From positions 1 to 21,048 of the forward strand of contig DATCJV010000162.1 in NCBI GenBank assembly GCA_036562625.1: DNA of 21,048 nucleotides, in the 5' to 3' direction. Below, piece after piece: positions 14,163-21,048 of the stretch. Source of the stretch: DUOH01 sp036562625 (GTDB lineage: Bacteria; Bacillota; UBA4882; UBA10575). How positions within the stretch are numbered: position 1 is the stretch's first letter; each line of letters begins with the position of its first letter. The notes under the pieces are model-generated. The model searched no databases. It saw only the letters and a program-made list of their open reading frames with translations, and was not told where the DNA came from. The position numbers and the translations under genes were made by a program.

Positions 14163-15356
14163 TCATTTGCTAATCAGATCTACGGTATCCCTGGCAATCA
14201 CCAGTTCCTCGTTGGTGGGCAATAAGAGCACAGATACTTTGGAATCCGCTGCGCTGAGGTCGGCCTCTACTCCACGCAAACCATCATTCTTCTGATAATC
14301 CATTTTTACGCCCATAAACTCCACTTCGCGGCAAATGTCGGCTCTGGTCTGACTATCATTCTCCCCGATCCCGGCGGAAAAGATCATCACATCCAAACCT
14401 TTTAATTCCGCGGTGTATGCCCCTATATATTTGACGATCCGGTGAATAAAGATTTGATAAGCATCCTCAGCTTGAGTGTTGCCTTGACTACGGGCTTTCT
14501 GGATATCACGCATATCCGAATACCCGGTTAATCCCAAAAATCCGCATTTCTTGTTCAGGTAATTATCTACCTCCGCAGGGGTAAGATTGAGTTTCTGGCA
14601 AAGCAAAGGCACGACCGCGGGATCCAGATCCCCGCTGCGGGTCCCCATCACCATCCCCTCCAAAGGCGTCAACCCCATCGAAGTATCGATGACTTTTCCA
14701 CCGTCAATCGCCGCCATACTGCTACCGTTCCCCAGATGAATAGTGATCATCTTCAGTTTATCGATGGGTTTATGCAAAAATTCTGCAGCTCTTTTCGCCA
14801 AATAACGGTGAGAAGTGCCATGAAACCCATACCGGCGAACTTTATATTTCTGATACACCTCAAGGGGCAGGGCATAAAGAAAAGCTTTCCTCGGCATGGT
14901 CTGGTGGAAAGCGGTATCAAAGACCGCCACCTGCGGTACATCCGGCATTAATTCCATACAAGCCCTAATCCCCATAATATTGGCGGGCATGTGCAGAGGT
15001 CCCAACTCACGCAACTCCTCAAGCTGAACGAGGACCTGATCAGTTACAACCACCGATTCCTTAAAGACCTCTCCGCCATGGAGAACCCGATGACCGACTC
15101 CGTTGATCTCTTTAAGATCCATAATCACTCCATATTGGGGGTCTGTCATTAATTTTAAGATCATTTGTAGAGCTACTTGATGGTTAGCAATCTCTGCTTC
15201 CTGTTGATACTTATCGGCGCCGGTCTTTTCATGGGTAATCCGGGCCGCGCCACCCTGACCGATCCTCTCCACCAGGCCTTTGGCCTTCACTGCTTCATCG
15301 GCGAAAAATTTGTACTTCAATGACGAACTTCCGCTGTTAAGTACTAAGATATTCAT
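14163..15356 (-). CDS. ackA: Acetate kinase
   Basis: A 397-aa enzyme of usual length that turns acetyl phosphate and ADP into acetate and ATP, the substrate-level phosphorylation step of acetate-forming fermentation. Motifs in order: NSGSSSLKYKF at the N-terminus, GVGHRVLHGGE, FDTAFHQTMP, YGFHGTSHRYL, ITIHLGNGSSMAAI, DTSMGLTPLEG, GTRSGDLDP and FSAGIGEN, all typical of the acetokinase family in the ASKHA fold. ATG 15356 has GGGAG 7 nt upstream. No pta (phosphotransacetylase) gene is adjacent. It forms a single-gene unit ended by a terminator; its promoter is not clear, the best -10 candidate being TATACA near 15383. Confidence 0.97.
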   Translation of the reverse strand: MNILVLNSGSSSLKYKFFADEAVKAKGLVERIGQGGAARITHEKTGADKYQQEAEIANHQVALQMILKLMTDPQYGVIMDLKEINGVGHRVLHGGEVFKESVVVTDQVLVQLEELRELGPLHMPANIMGIRACMELMPDVPQVAVFDTAFHQTMPRKAFLYALPLEVYQKYKVRRYGFHGTSHRYLAKRAAEFLHKPIDKLKMITIHLGNGSSMAAIDGGKVIDTSMGLTPLEGMVMGTRSGDLDPAVVPLLCQKLNLTPAEVDNYLNKKCGFLGLTGYSDMRDIQKARSQGNTQAEDAYQIFIHRIVKYIGAYTAELKGLDVMIFSAGIGENDSQTRADICREVEFMGVKMDYQKNDGLRGVEADLSAADSKVSVLLLPTNEELVIARDTVDLISK

Positions 15357-15424
15357 ATTAGTGCTCCCTTCATTTTGTATGTTGTATACTTTGATCTATA
15401 TTAAAACAAGATGATCAACAACTA

Positions 15425-15616
15425 TTAATATCTGTCACTTTTGTGAAGCACTGAATTAAAGATCAACGCGCTCATCTTGAATAACACAAAACAAACCAAA
15501 TCTATTATAAACCTATTAAGTCCGTTTGACAAGTGAAGCCAGGAAAGTATCTGATCGCCTATTGTTGTATAAAAAACCCAGACAAACCAAGTTCTTAAAC
15601 AGGCGCCCAAATCCAT
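15425..15616 (-). CDS. Possible small membrane protein, 63 aa
   Basis: A short open frame with a good ribosome binding site (AGGAG, 7 nt before ATG 15616). The product has two hydrophobic stretches at about 9-30 (TWFVWVFYTTIGDQILSWL) and 38-58 (FIIDLVCFVLFKMSALIFN), giving one or two membrane passes, and a polar end (HKSDRY). No family is recognised. It stops 68 nt upstream of the ackA start on the same strand. The 511-nt gap between ackA and the chemoreceptor gene otherwise holds the terminator at 15712-15743, a perfect palindrome ACCGGCGCCGGT (15682-15693) and a doubtful 26-codon frame. Confidence 0.42.
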   Translation of the reverse strand: MDLGACLRTWFVWVFYTTIGDQILSWLHLSNGLNRFIIDLVCFVLFKMSALIFNSVLHKSDRY

Positions 15617-15711
15617 CAGCCGGCTCCTGACTGCCACAGGTTATTAACATCATCATCTCCGGCGAAACGCATCATCACCAGACCGGCGCCGGTGTTCGGG
15701 CGACTATACAG

Positions 15712-15743
15712 AAAAAAGACCCTGAAACTCAAAGTTAGGGTCT
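15712..15743 (-). terminator. Intrinsic terminator downstream of the chemoreceptor gene
   Basis: On the minus strand AGACCCT (15743-15737) pairs with AGGGTCT (15723-15717) over a 13-nt loop and runs into TTTTTT. It lies 125 nt after the stop of the chemoreceptor gene. Confidence 0.78.
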
Positions 15744-15775
15744 GCTCAAGGCCATATTCATTTTACAACAACAGT

Positions 15776-15856
15776 TTACTCCCGGTAAGTCTCCACCACT
15801 CCGCAGGCGTACTTTTTTATATTATGAATCATACAGTCACACACGCCAATACTCAT
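15776..15856 (-). CDS. Doubtful 26-codon open frame after the chemoreceptor gene
   Basis: ATG 15856 lies 11 nt after the chemoreceptor stop, and the frame reads MSIGVCDCMIHNIKKYACG then VVETYRE. There is no good ribosome binding site, so translation would need coupling. It lies before the shared terminator. At this length chance is a fair explanation. Confidence 0.2.
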   Translation of the reverse strand: MSIGVCDCMIHNIKKYACGVVETYRE

Positions 15857-15867
15857 GAACCGACAAA

Positions 15868-17319
15868 TCAATCTTGATCAATGGCTGTATTGATCTTGAA
15901 TACTTCACATTGGTGACATTGTGCTCTCTTCTCCATTACTGAACCACTGGGGATACCGCAGCGGCTAAGAGTATTCGGAATCAACCAACATTTTTCCTCT
16001 TTGGCTTGATAGGCCGGACAATCAATCTGATTACAATCATGTACCCGCCAACAACGTTGGAAATTATGCATCACTTTAAAGCGGCCCACCAATGAAGTAA
16101 GGTGATCAGCCATATCAACCAGGGTCATAGCGGATTCAGCCAAATGCTCCATTGTGATACGTTGTTGTTCGGCAGCGGCGGCCACCTGTGAAGCGCCGGT
16201 AGCATTCTGATTGGAAATGGCCTCTACACCCTCCATGGTACTGGTCATCTCTTCACTACTGGCCGCCTGTTCCTGAGAAGCAGCGGCAATCTCTTGAATG
16301 GTCAACACGGTCTGATTAACTGAAGTGAGAATTTCCGAGAAGGCTTCATTGGCTACATTTGCCAGACTGGCGCCTTCTTCCACAGCGTGTGTACCTTCTT
16401 CCATGGCTTGCACCGCCGCTTTAGTTTCCTTTTGAATCTCACTGATCATTTCCGCAATTTGAATAGTCGACTGGGTTGTCTGTTCAGCCAGGTTTCTCAC
16501 TTCATCTGCCACCACGGAGAATCCGCGGCCGTGCTCTCCGGCTCTGGCTGCTTCAATAGCGGCGTTTAACGCCAGCAAGTTTGTCTGCCGTGAAATACCC
16601 CTAATCACATCGATGATCTTCCCGATTTCTTGGGATCTGAGGCCTAAATTCTTGACTACCTGAGCTGAATCGTCAACCGTCTCTTTAACCTGCATGATTT
16701 TGGACCGCACATTCCGGATGATTTCTCCACCGTTCTTGGCGCGATCCGCCGCTTGTGTTGAAAAGGAAGACGCCTTCTGGGCCTCTGCCGCCACTTCCTG
16801 AGCGGTGGAAGCCATTTGTTGCGCTGCCAATGAGGTCTGCTTTACATGATGAGATTGTTCTTCCGTACCTTTGGCAATACTGTCAATAGTGCTTGAGATC
16901 TCCTGGGTGGATAAGTTGGCCTCCTCCACCATAGCCGACATATCCTGAGCCGCTTTCGCCACTTTTTCCGCGGCATCCAAGTTTTCTTGGAGAATATGCC
17001 GTAAGTTCTTCATCATATTGTTCATGTTGGCTCCGAGTACGGCAAATTCGTCGTTTGAATCCAACTGAATCTTGCTGCTTAAATTATTCTCCGCAATCTC
17101 CTTGGTGACTTTGTTTAAGATAATAATTGGTTTAAGTACATTTATCTCCAAGAACTTACCCATTAAAAAAATAAAGATCAAAATCGCTAAGACTTGAAGG
17201 GTGTAAAGGACGATTGCATTATTAATCATCCCCGTAAACAACCGAACAATAGAATAAAGCACGAGCGCGGTACTGATCGCAACAAGTAAGAACCGCCGCT
17301 TAATTCCTACTATTTTCAA
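15868..17319 (-). CDS. Methyl-accepting chemotaxis-type signalling protein with C-terminal two-CW domain
   Basis: A 483-aa membrane signalling protein. Two hydrophobic helices at about 9-30 and 34-57 are joined by only a few residues, so there is no external sensor domain. A HAMP-like linker follows (58-112), then a long coiled-coil MCP domain with the conserved hairpin tip around 240-285 (RQTNLLALNAAIEAARAGE, then GRGFSVVADEVRNLAEQT), which would contact CheA/CheW. Residues 420-475 hold a Cys-rich module, with CW at 423 and 444 and further cysteines at 429, 434, 454, 468 and 471, matching the two-CW domain. This may be the real sensor, perhaps of redox state or a metal, but its ligand is not established. 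The start is TTG 17319 with GGAGG 7 nt upstream. No che genes are adjacent. Confidence 0.93.
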   Translation of the reverse strand: MKIVGIKRRFLLVAISTALVLYSIVRLFTGMINNAIVLYTLQVLAILIFIFLMGKFLEINVLKPIIILNKVTKEIAENNLSSKIQLDSNDEFAVLGANMNNMMKNLRHILQENLDAAEKVAKAAQDMSAMVEEANLSTQEISSTIDSIAKGTEEQSHHVKQTSLAAQQMASTAQEVAAEAQKASSFSTQAADRAKNGGEIIRNVRSKIMQVKETVDDSAQVVKNLGLRSQEIGKIIDVIRGISRQTNLLALNAAIEAARAGEHGRGFSVVADEVRNLAEQTTQSTIQIAEMISEIQKETKAAVQAMEEGTHAVEEGASLANVANEAFSEILTSVNQTVLTIQEIAAASQEQAASSEEMTSTMEGVEAISNQNATGASQVAAAAEQQRITMEHLAESAMTLVDMADHLTSLVGRFKVMHNFQRCWRVHDCNQIDCPAYQAKEEKCWLIPNTLSRCGIPSGSVMEKRAQCHQCEVFKINTAIDQD

Positions 17320-17431
17320 GCCAATCCCTCCAGTTGTCTAAAAATCCCGTTTCCTAATGATATTTAATTCTACATGCCGCAAGTGATTCCTGCTATCGAC
17401 TAATACTGTTTTTTACCCTCTTTCAAGGGAA

Positions 17432-17451
17432 AACTCCCCAAATGGGGAGTT
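17432..17451 (-). terminator. Intrinsic terminator of secG
   Basis: AACTCCCC and GGGGAGTT form an 8-bp stem with a 4-nt loop, followed on the minus strand by TTCCCTT. It lies just after the secG stop; the T run is short. Confidence 0.68.
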
Positions 17452-17466
17452 CCTGCTGCGTATGTC

Positions 17467-17685
17467 TTAGATTAGAAGTTGGGCAATAATGGCTATTAGG
17501 AAAAAGGCTATACCTAAACCGGCAGTGAGTTTATCCATAAAGGCCTCAAAACCTTTGCTCTTTCCGAAGAACAGCTGGCCTCCTCCTCCGATCGAGCCTA
17601 ATCCCTCGCCCTTACTGGGTTGAAGTGTAATAACCACTATTAAAATAATGGAAAGCACAAACAGTAATATGGAAAAGAAATTCAA
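17467..17685 (-). CDS. secG: Preprotein translocase subunit SecG
   Basis: A 72-aa two-helix membrane protein of normal SecG length that supports SecYEG-mediated export. The first helix is at about 3-22 (FSILLFVLSIILIVVITLQ). It is followed by the family's cytoplasmic segment PSKGEGLGSIGGGGQLFFGKSKG and the second helix at 52-71 (TAGLGIAFFLIAIIAQLL). The start is TTG 17685, with GGGGGTG as ribosome binding site. It follows enolase, an arrangement common in Firmicutes, and has its own predicted promoter. Confidence 0.95.
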   Translation of the reverse strand: MNFFSILLFVLSIILIVVITLQPSKGEGLGSIGGGGQLFFGKSKGFEAFMDKLTAGLGIAFFLIAIIAQLLI

Positions 17686-17819
17686 TCCTTACACCCCCGG
17701 TGATTTTCTTCAGCTTTGATGATTACCACAGATCAGCTTAGAGCCGGGCAAAATGTCTTCTACAGCGCTTTGTCTATCCATGGTACAGGATCCGCGCGAA
17801 GTTTCATCATTTCTAGTGT

Positions 17820-17848
17820 ATTTTACCACAACCTAGAGGGATGCACAA
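17820..17848 (-). promoter_or_regulatory. Predicted promoter for secG
   Basis: On the minus strand TTGTGC (17843-17848) and TAAAAT (17820-17825) are 17 bp apart, with TG-G ahead of the -10 box. It lies just after the eno stop and leaves a leader of about 125 nt. Confidence 0.55.
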
Positions 17849-17853
17849 GTTCT

Positions 17854-19161
17854 TTATTTCTTTAGATTATAGAATGTCTTCATTCCGCGGAAAACAGCTT
17901 CTTCCGCCAGGAGATCTTCAATCCGGAGCAACTGATTATACTTGGCCACCCGGTCAGTTCTGGAGGGCGCTCCGGTCTTAATCTGCCCGGCATTGGTCGC
18001 GACAGCAATATCGGAGATGGTGGTGTCTTCGGTCTCTCCGGAACGGTGGGAGATGATTGCGGTATAACCGGCGCGTTTGGCCATTTCAATCGCGTCCAGA
18101 GTCTCGGTTAAAGTACCGATCTGATTTACCTTAATTAAAATGGCGTTGGCTACTCCCAGGTTAATACCTTTAGCTAAACGCTCGGTATTCGTCACAAACA
18201 GGTCGTCCCCGACTAGCTGCACTTTCTTCCCGATGCTTTCGGTGAGCATCTTCCAACCTTCCCAATCCTCTTCGGCCATTCCATCTTCAATTGAGATGAT
18301 GGGGTACTTATTCACCAGATCCGTCCAGAATTCCACCATTTCCTCTCTGGTCTTCAGCATATTTGATTTCCAGAAGTAATATTTGCCTTCTTCCCCTTTT
18401 TCTTTAGCTGCTTCCCATAGTTCCGTAGAAGCCGGATCCATCGCGAACACAACATCTTGACCAGGAGTAAGGCCGGCTTGTTGAATGGCTTCCATGATTA
18501 CATCAAGGGCTTCCTGATTACTCTTGAGATCAGGGGCATAACCTCCTTCATCCCCGACAGAAGTGGCGTATCCCTTCCCTTTCAGTACCTTCTTTAACGC
18601 ATGAAAGATCTCGGCGCCCCACCGCAGGCACTCGGAGAAACTCTCCGCTCCTACCGGCATGATCATGAATTCTTGCAGATCCACACTGTTATCCGCATGT
18701 TTTCCCCCGTTTAAGATGTTCATCATCGGCACAGGCAGTTCTTTGGCATTCACTCCGCCCAAGTACCGGAAGAGGGGGAGCCCAAAGGAGTTGGCGGCGG
18801 CTTTAGCCACAGCCAGCGAAACGCCGAGAATGGCATTGGCCCCTAACTTGCTTTTATTTGCCGTACCATCCAGCTCCAACATGAGATGGTCAATTCCTAC
18901 TTGATCGACGGCGTCCATCCCCACTACTTCCCCGGCGATCTCCTCGTTTACATTGGTTACGGCTTTTTGCACGCCTTTTCCTAAATATCTCTCCTTATCC
19001 CCGTCTCGTAGCTCCACTGCTTCAAAGGCCCCGGTGGACGCCCCGGAGGGAACGGCGGCCCGCCCTACTGATCCGTCGGCCAAGGTGACCTCAACCTCTA
19101 CTGTGGGATTGCCGCGGGAATCCAGAATTTCGCGGGCATAAACGTCGACAATTGATGTCAT
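17854..19161 (-). CDS. eno: Enolase (phosphopyruvate hydratase)
   Basis: A 435-aa glycolytic enzyme of usual length that interconverts 2-phosphoglycerate and phosphoenolpyruvate. Motifs in order: AREILDSRGNPTVEVEV, PSGASTGAFEA, GANAILGVSLA, MNILNGGKHADN, SVGDEGGYAPD with the catalytic Glu, SIEDGMAEEDWEGW and LVGDDLFVTN with metal-binding acids, LIKVNQIGTLTET with the catalytic Lys, and the signature ISHRSGETEDT. ATG 19161 has a strong AGGAGGAG site. It follows gpmI on the same strand, so consecutive steps of lower glycolysis are linked. An overlapping small frame (ATGA junction) may be coupled to it. Confidence 0.98.
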   Translation of the reverse strand: MTSIVDVYAREILDSRGNPTVEVEVTLADGSVGRAAVPSGASTGAFEAVELRDGDKERYLGKGVQKAVTNVNEEIAGEVVGMDAVDQVGIDHLMLELDGTANKSKLGANAILGVSLAVAKAAANSFGLPLFRYLGGVNAKELPVPMMNILNGGKHADNSVDLQEFMIMPVGAESFSECLRWGAEIFHALKKVLKGKGYATSVGDEGGYAPDLKSNQEALDVIMEAIQQAGLTPGQDVVFAMDPASTELWEAAKEKGEEGKYYFWKSNMLKTREEMVEFWTDLVNKYPIISIEDGMAEEDWEGWKMLTESIGKKVQLVGDDLFVTNTERLAKGINLGVANAILIKVNQIGTLTETLDAIEMAKRAGYTAIISHRSGETEDTTISDIAVATNAGQIKTGAPSRTDRVAKYNQLLRIEDLLAEEAVFRGMKTFYNLKK

Positions 19162-19337
19162 TTTAACTCCTCCTCATCATAATAAACTTTGGATTCTTCT
19201 ATTGCTTTACCAATTCTTACTTCTACGAAATGCTTAAGAATCAGTCCGGCTGCCATCATAGTCTTCCATAAATCCGAAGATGTTATCATACTTAGTGAGA
19301 TTAAAAGAAACTTTTGGCCTTCCGGGACTAAACTCAC
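19158..19337 (-). CDS. Possible small protein between gpmI and eno, 59 aa, overlapping eno start
   Basis: The whole gap between gpmI and eno is open in one frame, from GTG 19337 (6 nt after the gpmI stop) to a TGA that overlaps the eno ATG as ATGA. The product would begin SLVPEGQKFLLISLSM and end VRIGKAIEESKVYYDEEELK, with a hydrophobic middle (LWKTMMAAGLILKHF). No ribosome binding site precedes the GTG; internal ATG codons at 19289 and 19259 are alternatives, the latter after GGAAG. Not a recognised family. Translational coupling to gpmI upstream and eno downstream would be natural, but chance is possible. Confidence 0.33.
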   Translation of the reverse strand: MSLVPEGQKFLLISLSMITSSDLWKTMMAAGLILKHFVEVRIGKAIEESKVYYDEEELK

Positions 19338-19343
19338 TGGCTT

Positions 19344-20891
19344 TTATGCTTTAATAATCAAAGACTTGCCTGTCATCTCCGGGGGCTGCGGCAGTCCCAT
19401 CACTTCCAGTAAGGTAGGGGCTAAATCCCCCAGATTTCCCCGACCCAGGCGGCATTCTTCTTTATATCCCACCAATATGACAGGAACATCAAATGTTGTA
19501 TGAGCGGTATTTGGCGCTCCCGTCTCCGGATCCACCATCAGCTCGGCGTTTCCATGGTCGGCGGTGACTATGACCACGCCGCCTTTTTCCAAAATAGCCG
19601 GAACAACCTTGGACAGGCAAGTGTCTACAGTCTCCACAGCCTTGATGGCGGCCGCTTTTACCCCGGTGTGTCCCACCATATCACAGTTGGCATAGTTCAG
19701 AATAATTACATCAAAACGGTCGGAGGCAATCTCCTCTAAGACACGCTCCGTAATCTCGTAGGCGCTCATTTCGGGTTTTAAGTCATAGGTCGCCACTTTG
19801 GGTGAGGAAATTAAGATTCTCTCTTCTCCGGGAAATGGGACCTCATCCCCTCCGTTAAAGAAGAAGGTAACATGGGCGTATTTCTCCGTTTCCGCGATGC
19901 GTAACTGTTTGAGACCTTGCGCGCTTAAGTAAGCGCCGAGTATATTTCGCATCTTCTCCTCAGGCGGGTAGATGACCGGGGCCTCGATGGTCTCATCGTA
20001 TTGGGTCAAGCATACAAACTTCACTCCCAGCCTCCCCCCGGTTCGCTCAAACCCGGTAAAACTCTCATCTACAAAAGCCCGGGTGATCTGCCGGGCCCGA
20101 TCGGGCCGGAAGTTAAAGAAGAGCACCGCATCTCCTGTTTTCACGGTAGCAACAGGTTTTCCCTCCTGTTGCAGGACGATTGGCAAAACAAATTCGTCAG
20201 TCACGCCCTTTTCATAAGAGTCCTCCACTGCTTGCACCGGATCCGTAGCAAAGACACCCTGCCCATACACCATGGCGGCATAGGCCTTTTCCGTCCGTTC
20301 CCATCTGTTGTCCCTGTCCATGGCGTAGTACCGCCCCATCACCGTGGCGATTTTACCGGTTCCGATCTCGTCTATCTTCTCCTGTAAGGCTTTGAGATAC
20401 TGGACGGCGCTGGTCGGAGGCGCGTCTCTTCCGTCAAGAATCGCATGGATATAAACTTCTTTCACTCCGGCTTCTTTCACCAGGCGCATAAATTCATACA
20501 GATGATCCGTGTGACTATGCACTCCGCCGGGGGAAACTAAACCCATAAAGTGTAGAGGTTTATCTTCTTTCACCACATAATCCAGGAGTTCCTTAAAGAC
20601 CGGGTTCTGCTTGATCGCTCCGCTTTCCAAGTCTTTGCTGATCCGGACCAGACTTTGATAGACTATCCGTCCGGCGCCGATATTCAGATGACCTACTTCG
20701 GAAGTGCCCATCTGTCCAGCAGGCAAACCCACGCCTTCACCGGAAGCGACGACCAGCGAATGGGGGTTGTTTTTCATTAATTCATCAAGAAAAGGGGTGT
20801 TCGCTTCAAAAACGGCGTTGTCTTTGGGGTCAGGATTGTAACCCATGCCGTCGAGAATAATCAACGCCGCTGGTCTGTGTCTCAATTCCAT
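19344..20891 (-). CDS. gpmI: 2,3-bisphosphoglycerate-independent phosphoglycerate mutase
   Basis: A 515-aa manganese-dependent enzyme of usual length that interconverts 3- and 2-phosphoglycerate. It shows the alkaline-phosphatase-superfamily metal motif LDGMGYNP (Asp14) and the phospho-acceptor Ser64 in GQMGTSEVGHLNIGAGR. Further motifs are HSHTDHLYE, ILDGRDAPPTSA, FNFRPDRARQITRAF, NYANCDMVGHTG and TADHGNAE. ATG 20891 has AGGAG 8 nt upstream. It leads the visible gpmI-eno-secG block; upstream glycolytic genes (tpiA, pgk, gapA) may lie beyond the right edge but are not seen. The 157 nt to the window edge hold no supported gene. Confidence 0.97.
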   Translation of the reverse strand: MELRHRPAALIILDGMGYNPDPKDNAVFEANTPFLDELMKNNPHSLVVASGEGVGLPAGQMGTSEVGHLNIGAGRIVYQSLVRISKDLESGAIKQNPVFKELLDYVVKEDKPLHFMGLVSPGGVHSHTDHLYEFMRLVKEAGVKEVYIHAILDGRDAPPTSAVQYLKALQEKIDEIGTGKIATVMGRYYAMDRDNRWERTEKAYAAMVYGQGVFATDPVQAVEDSYEKGVTDEFVLPIVLQQEGKPVATVKTGDAVLFFNFRPDRARQITRAFVDESFTGFERTGGRLGVKFVCLTQYDETIEAPVIYPPEEKMRNILGAYLSAQGLKQLRIAETEKYAHVTFFFNGGDEVPFPGEERILISSPKVATYDLKPEMSAYEITERVLEEIASDRFDVIILNYANCDMVGHTGVKAAAIKAVETVDTCLSKVVPAILEKGGVVIVTADHGNAELMVDPETGAPNTAHTTFDVPVILVGYKEECRLGRGNLGDLAPTLLEVMGLPQPPEMTGKSLIIKA

Positions 20892-21048
20892 TTTTTCTTC
20901 TCCTGTTCTAGACTTGACCTGTCTGCCTTAAATTCTCAAACTCTCGCCTGAACATTGACTCTCTAAAGAAGAGGCGCTCACATTCAAGAGTTATCCGGCA
21001 ATAACAGGGCTGACTTTATATAGTAGTATTCCGCACACCGGTTAATCT

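Noticed and set aside
15357..15424. CcpA-type catabolite operator upstream of ackA
   Set aside because: No sequence matching the cre pattern was found in the gap next to ackA.
17380..17430. Sigma-D (motility) promoter for the chemoreceptor gene
   Set aside because: GTCGATAG resembles the -10 box, but no TAAA lies at the required distance of about 15 bp.
20892..21048. End of an upstream glycolytic gene (tpiA) at the right edge
   Set aside because: No frame at the edge gives a recognisable triosephosphate isomerase C-terminus; the open stretches are short and lack family motifs.

Overview
The window reads as a fermentative, starch- or maltodextrin-using member of the Bacillota (Firmicutes), perhaps a deep-branching or diderm clostridium-like lineage. 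The evidence is strong AGGAGG-type ribosome binding sites, frequent TTG starts, sigma-A type promoters, many intrinsic terminators, a gpmI-eno-secG block next to smpB-ssrA, and a LysM protein of the sort seen in spore formers. Species cannot be named from the sequence. Most genes lie on the minus strand; only rluD-like, tkt and one small membrane protein are on the plus strand.

Region 1 (1-6480, minus strand) is an alpha-glucan utilisation locus: type I pullulanase, alpha-amylase with a signal-like N-terminus, a terminator, a MalR-like LacI-family repressor, and the start of a maltose/maltodextrin-binding protein gene that runs off the left edge. Two near-identical 18-bp operators sit just downstream of predicted promoters, one for the repressor gene and one for malE. 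This predicts autoregulation and substrate-induced uptake.

Region 2 (6477-10623) holds a three-LysM protein, a divergent RluA/RluD-type pseudouridine synthase, and transketolase, which starts at TTG and is followed by a strong bidirectional terminator.

Region 3 (10624-12939) looks accessory. On the minus strand there is a 60-aa double-CxxC protein preceded by a class I cyclic di-GMP riboswitch and a UUCG-loop intrinsic terminator, a 91-aa unknown protein and a small XRE-type HTH protein. On the plus strand there is a four-helix membrane protein. The block abuts the 3' end of ssrA, a common integration site. The riboswitch and its target gene, whose 3' end seems frameshifted, are the most notable find here.

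Region 4 (12940-15867) has tmRNA (encoded tag ADNNYALAA), smpB with an extended -10 promoter, acetate kinase, and a possible small membrane protein. Region 5 (15776-21048) has a chemoreceptor-like protein with a C-terminal two-CW cysteine domain, secG, enolase, a possible small gene coupled to eno, and cofactor-independent phosphoglycerate mutase.

Together the genes outline glucan import and cleavage, lower glycolysis (gpmI, eno), the non-oxidative pentose phosphate pathway (tkt) and ATP formation through acetate (ackA), beside ribosome rescue and signalling functions. No rRNA, tRNA, CRISPR array or intact mobile element was seen.
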